Source of the DNA: Melghirimyces profundicolus
Lineage (GTDB): Bacteria; Bacillota; Bacilli; Thermoactinomycetales; DSM-45169
NCBI RefSeq assembly: GCF_003054245.1
Contig: NZ_QBKR01000010.1
Coordinates: 54,624-118,623 of the forward strand
Direction of reading: 5' to 3'
DNA: 64,000 bases
A program made the translations under genes and the position numbers. Positions 61,825-64,000 of this stretch are shown one piece after another (the first letter of the stretch is position 1; the number at the start of each line of letters is the position of its first letter). Under the pieces are notes generated by a model. The model saw only the letters and a program-made list of their open reading frames with translations. It was not told the origin of the DNA and did no database searches.

Positions 61825-63438
61825 ATGAAAAAAGCATGGGTGATGGTTGCGGTGACCGCGTTGTTGGTGGCGGGCTTGTTGGCAGGGTGCAATCAGACAC
61901 CCTCCAGTGCGGATCCAGAAGGGGCGGTCCTGAAGGTGAACGCATCGACGGAGCCGCCGTCCCTAGATCCGCCGGAAGGGTTCGATTCCGTCTCCTACGA
62001 TATTCTGAACAATATCATGGAAGGCCTCGTCCGCCTGGACAAACACCACCAGCCCCAGCCGGCCATGGCGGAGAAGTGGGAGATCAGCGCCGATAAGAAA
62101 ACGTATATCTTCCATCTAAGAGACAGCAAGTGGTCCAATGGGGAAGCGGTGACCGCCGAAGACTTCGAGTACGCCTGGAAGCGGATGGTGGACCCGAAAA
62201 ATGCGTTTCCGTCGTCGTTTCTTGCCTTTTACATCGAAGGGGCGGAAGAGTACAACGCCGGCAAGGGCCAAAAAGGGGACATAAAGGTGGAGGCCGTCGA
62301 CGAGAAAACGCTGAGGGTGAGGTTGAAGGAGCCCACCGGCTTTTTCCTGAAACTGATCGCGACGCCTGCTTTTTTCCCAGTCCACAAGAAGACCGTGGAA
62401 AAAGACCCGAAGCGGTGGGAATCGGATGCCTCCACCATCCTCTCTAACGGCCCTTTCAAGCTGACCGAATGGAAGCACGACAGCGAATTGAAGGCGGTGA
62501 AACACGGTGGCTACTGGGACCAGGAGAGTGTGAAGTTGGGCGGTATCCACTGGTCGATGGTTAACGACGAGAATACTGAGTACCAGATGTTCCAATCCGG
62601 TGAACTGGACGCCGTGGAAAACGTGCCTACGGAACTGAAACAAGAGTTGATCCAGTCCGGCAAGGCCAAGACGGATCCGGTGGCGTCGATCTATTACTAT
62701 CGGATGCACACGGAGATGGAGCCCTTCCATAACAAAAAGATACGCAAAGCCTTCAGCCTGGCGATCAACCGGCAGGAGATCATCGACCATGTGGTGCAAG
62801 GCGGGCAGAAACCGGCCATGGCCCACGTTCCTTACGGAATGAAACAGCCGGACGGCAAGGAATTCCGCGAGGATGGAGGTAGTTTCTTCAAAGACCACGA
62901 TGTCAAAAAAGCGAAACAGCTCCTGAAAGAGGGAATGAAAGAGGAAGGGTACGAAAAGCTTCCGCCGATCACCATGACCTACAACACCGACGACACCCAT
63001 AAAGTGGTGGCGGAGGCTTTGCAGGAGATGCTTCGAAAGAACTTGGACGTTAAAGTGAAGCTGCAGAACAAAGAGTGGAAGGTGTTCCTCGCCGAACAGC
63101 GGGCTGGTAAACTGCAATTTTCCCGCTCGACTATCCCGGCTGACTACGCCGACCCCTTGAACTACCTCGAGCTCTTCCAGACCGGCCATCCCGGAAACCG
63201 GGTCGCCTACAGTAACAAAGAATACGACCACCTGGTGGCCAAAATCCGCAATACCGAGGACGAGAAAGAGCGGTTCAAGCTGATGCACGAAGCGGAAGCG
63301 ATGTTCATGGACGACATGCCGATCCTGCCCATATTCTTCGGGACCCGGGTGTACATGCAAAATCCCGACGTGACGGGGATCGTCCGTCACCCGGTGGGAA
63401 ATATCGAATTCAAGTGGGTGCGCAAGAAGGGGGACTAG
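61825..63438 (+). CDS. Oligopeptide ABC transporter substrate-binding lipoprotein
   Basis: The 537-residue protein has a lipoprotein signal with LLAGC at about residues 18-22 and the family 5 solute-binding fold. The family signature is visible in MAEKWEISADKKTYIFHLRDSKWSNG-like sequence near 75-100 and in DFEYAWKRM near 108-116. It is an OppA-type peptide receptor. No permease or ATPase genes follow within the window. Its start has GGGAGGACG upstream. Confidence 0.92.
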   Translation: MKKAWVMVAVTALLVAGLLAGCNQTPSSADPEGAVLKVNASTEPPSLDPPEGFDSVSYDILNNIMEGLVRLDKHHQPQPAMAEKWEISADKKTYIFHLRDSKWSNGEAVTAEDFEYAWKRMVDPKNAFPSSFLAFYIEGAEEYNAGKGQKGDIKVEAVDEKTLRVRLKEPTGFFLKLIATPAFFPVHKKTVEKDPKRWESDASTILSNGPFKLTEWKHDSELKAVKHGGYWDQESVKLGGIHWSMVNDENTEYQMFQSGELDAVENVPTELKQELIQSGKAKTDPVASIYYYRMHTEMEPFHNKKIRKAFSLAINRQEIIDHVVQGGQKPAMAHVPYGMKQPDGKEFREDGGSFFKDHDVKKAKQLLKEGMKEEGYEKLPPITMTYNTDDTHKVVAEALQEMLRKNLDVKVKLQNKEWKVFLAEQRAGKLQFSRSTIPADYADPLNYLELFQTGHPGNRVAYSNKEYDHLVAKIRNTEDEKERFKLMHEAEAMFMDDMPILPIFFGTRVYMQNPDVTGIVRHPVGNIEFKWVRKKGD

Positions 63439-63484
63439 TACGCCCATGCTTCATCCCATCCGTTGGAGAATAAGCCCAACAATA

Positions 63485-63515
63485 AGAGGTTGGCTCCAAA
63501 AAGGGGTCAACCTCT
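63485..63515. terminator. Hairpin after the peptide-binding gene
   Basis: AGAGGTTG pairs with CAACCTCT around 15 bases; the U-tract is poor. It is probably a weak terminator. Confidence 0.5.
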
Positions 63516-63732
63516 ATTGCTGTACCAATTTCTACACTCGCTCTAACTTATAGGGATAGGGTCCAACGATGGTAAATATAAAATTGATTGTATGGTAATT
63601 ATTAGGGCGTGAATTTTCCGTTTTAAGCCTTGTTTTTCTGTCCCGAAGGGGATTGGTACCCGCACCCAATTGCGTGCATAGCCTGGGTGGATGGGAAAAA
63701 TCAAGATGCAAGCTCAAGGAGGTGAATCTAAC

Positions 63733-63920
63733 ATGCAACAACAAATCCGCGAACGCAACCGAAACCAGCTGCTGATCGCAATCCCGCTCAAGCCCTGGAA
63801 CGAATGAAGTATGAAATCGCTTCAGAGGTTTGGCGTCCAGTTGGTACGGATACCACCTCCCGTGCCAACGGACCCGTGGGGGCGAAATCACCAAGCGCCT
63901 GGTGTCTAGAAGCGTTGTGA
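63733..63920 (+). pseudogene. Alpha/beta-type small acid-soluble spore protein gene, frameshifted
   Basis: The ATG follows a perfect AAGGAGGTGA. Read with frame corrections, the region gives NRNQLL, then AQALERMKYEIASE, FGVQL, GTDTTSRANG and GEITKRLVSR, the hallmark segments of alpha/beta SASP. At least three single-base shifts separate them (near 63783, 63815 to 63838 and 63882). SASP coat and protect spore DNA. This copy cannot make the normal protein unless the shifts are sequencing errors. Confidence 0.8.
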
Positions 63921-64000
63921 AAAAGTCCGTTGTCAAGCCAGGTTTTCTGTCCGATCTGTAGAATTCATTACAAAAGGATTGAACGGAACGGAGGAGATCT

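Noticed and set aside
1..64000. CRISPR array, prophage or complete insertion sequence
   Set aside because: No regularly spaced direct repeats, no phage structural genes and no intact transposase with terminal repeats were seen.

Overview
The window is a chromosomal segment of a moderately GC-rich, endospore-forming Gram-positive bacterium of the Bacillales, most likely Thermoactinomycetaceae-like. The evidence is gene order and content. A ypiB-ypiF-qcrABC-ypjA-ypjB block is followed by mazG-like, dapB, mgsA, bshB1, bshA, cca, birA and panBCD, as in Bacillus subtilis. Bacillithiol genes, hemEHY of the coproporphyrin-dependent heme route, a YpjB sporulation protein and a broken small acid-soluble spore protein gene all fit. 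The genus is inference; no rRNA or tRNA gene is present to fix it.

Layout. 0-17 kb: conserved core (menaquinol:cytochrome c reductase, lysine/DAP synthesis, methylglyoxal synthase, bacillithiol, tRNA CCA addition, biotin ligase, pantothenate). Five copies of a 15-bp palindrome sit between genes here. 17-24 kb: a TPR protein, a non-homologous end-joining set (Ku plus LigD-type ligase and polymerase as separate genes), a spore-coat-like aromatic-rich protein, two small genes and mtaD. 24-31 kb: a lipoprotein, an FtsH-like AAA+ protease with a membrane-anchored neighbour, hbd-ackA-aspartate aminotransferase, then a gene-poor structured stretch with a DinB relic, then lexA. 31-38 kb: a complete ribose operon rbsR-K-D-A-C-B with two perfect operator palindromes. 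38-46 kb: accessory DNA with an orphan CdiI-like immunity gene, a rifampin-phosphotransferase-type enzyme, a cupin, a thioesterase, a threonine-synthase-like relic abutting a Tn3 transposase fragment, a cell-wall D,D-carboxypeptidase and a frameshifted hydrolase. 46-51 kb: a copper/cytochrome-oxidase assembly cluster (SCO, YtkA-like lipoprotein, a DeoR-type regulator fused to a NosL-like Cys-rich domain, CtaG) divergent from a ZIP transporter with an extra C-terminal domain. 51-57 kb: a KamA-like radical SAM enzyme, hemE-hemH-hemY, acylphosphatase and a XerS-like recombinase. 57-61.8 kb: a gene graveyard (kinase, exo/endonuclease/phosphatase, family 3 glycosidase and Tn3 transposase, all broken). 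61.8-64 kb: an oligopeptide-binding lipoprotein and a frameshifted spore-protein gene.

How the genes work together. The qcr genes feed electrons from menaquinol to cytochrome c, and the CtaG/SCO/YtkA set serves copper delivery to the terminal oxidase, so respiration is represented at both ends of the window; hemEHY supplies the heme. Most of the core half is tightly packed and often translationally coupled by ATGA, GTGA or TTGA overlaps. The accessory half has lower GC in places, many intrinsic terminators and many inactivated genes.

Strongest leads: the HTH-NosL fusion regulator and its gene neighbourhood; the dispersed palindrome family; a hairpin lying between the Shine-Dalgarno and start codon of dapB; a 19-bp inverted repeat carrying an SD and ATG in both directions beside a 53-codon membrane-protein gene; and an unexplained structured region at 30.2-30.45 kb. 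No CRISPR array, rRNA, canonical tRNA or complete insertion sequence was seen. Very long antisense ORFs are treated as artefacts of the codon bias.
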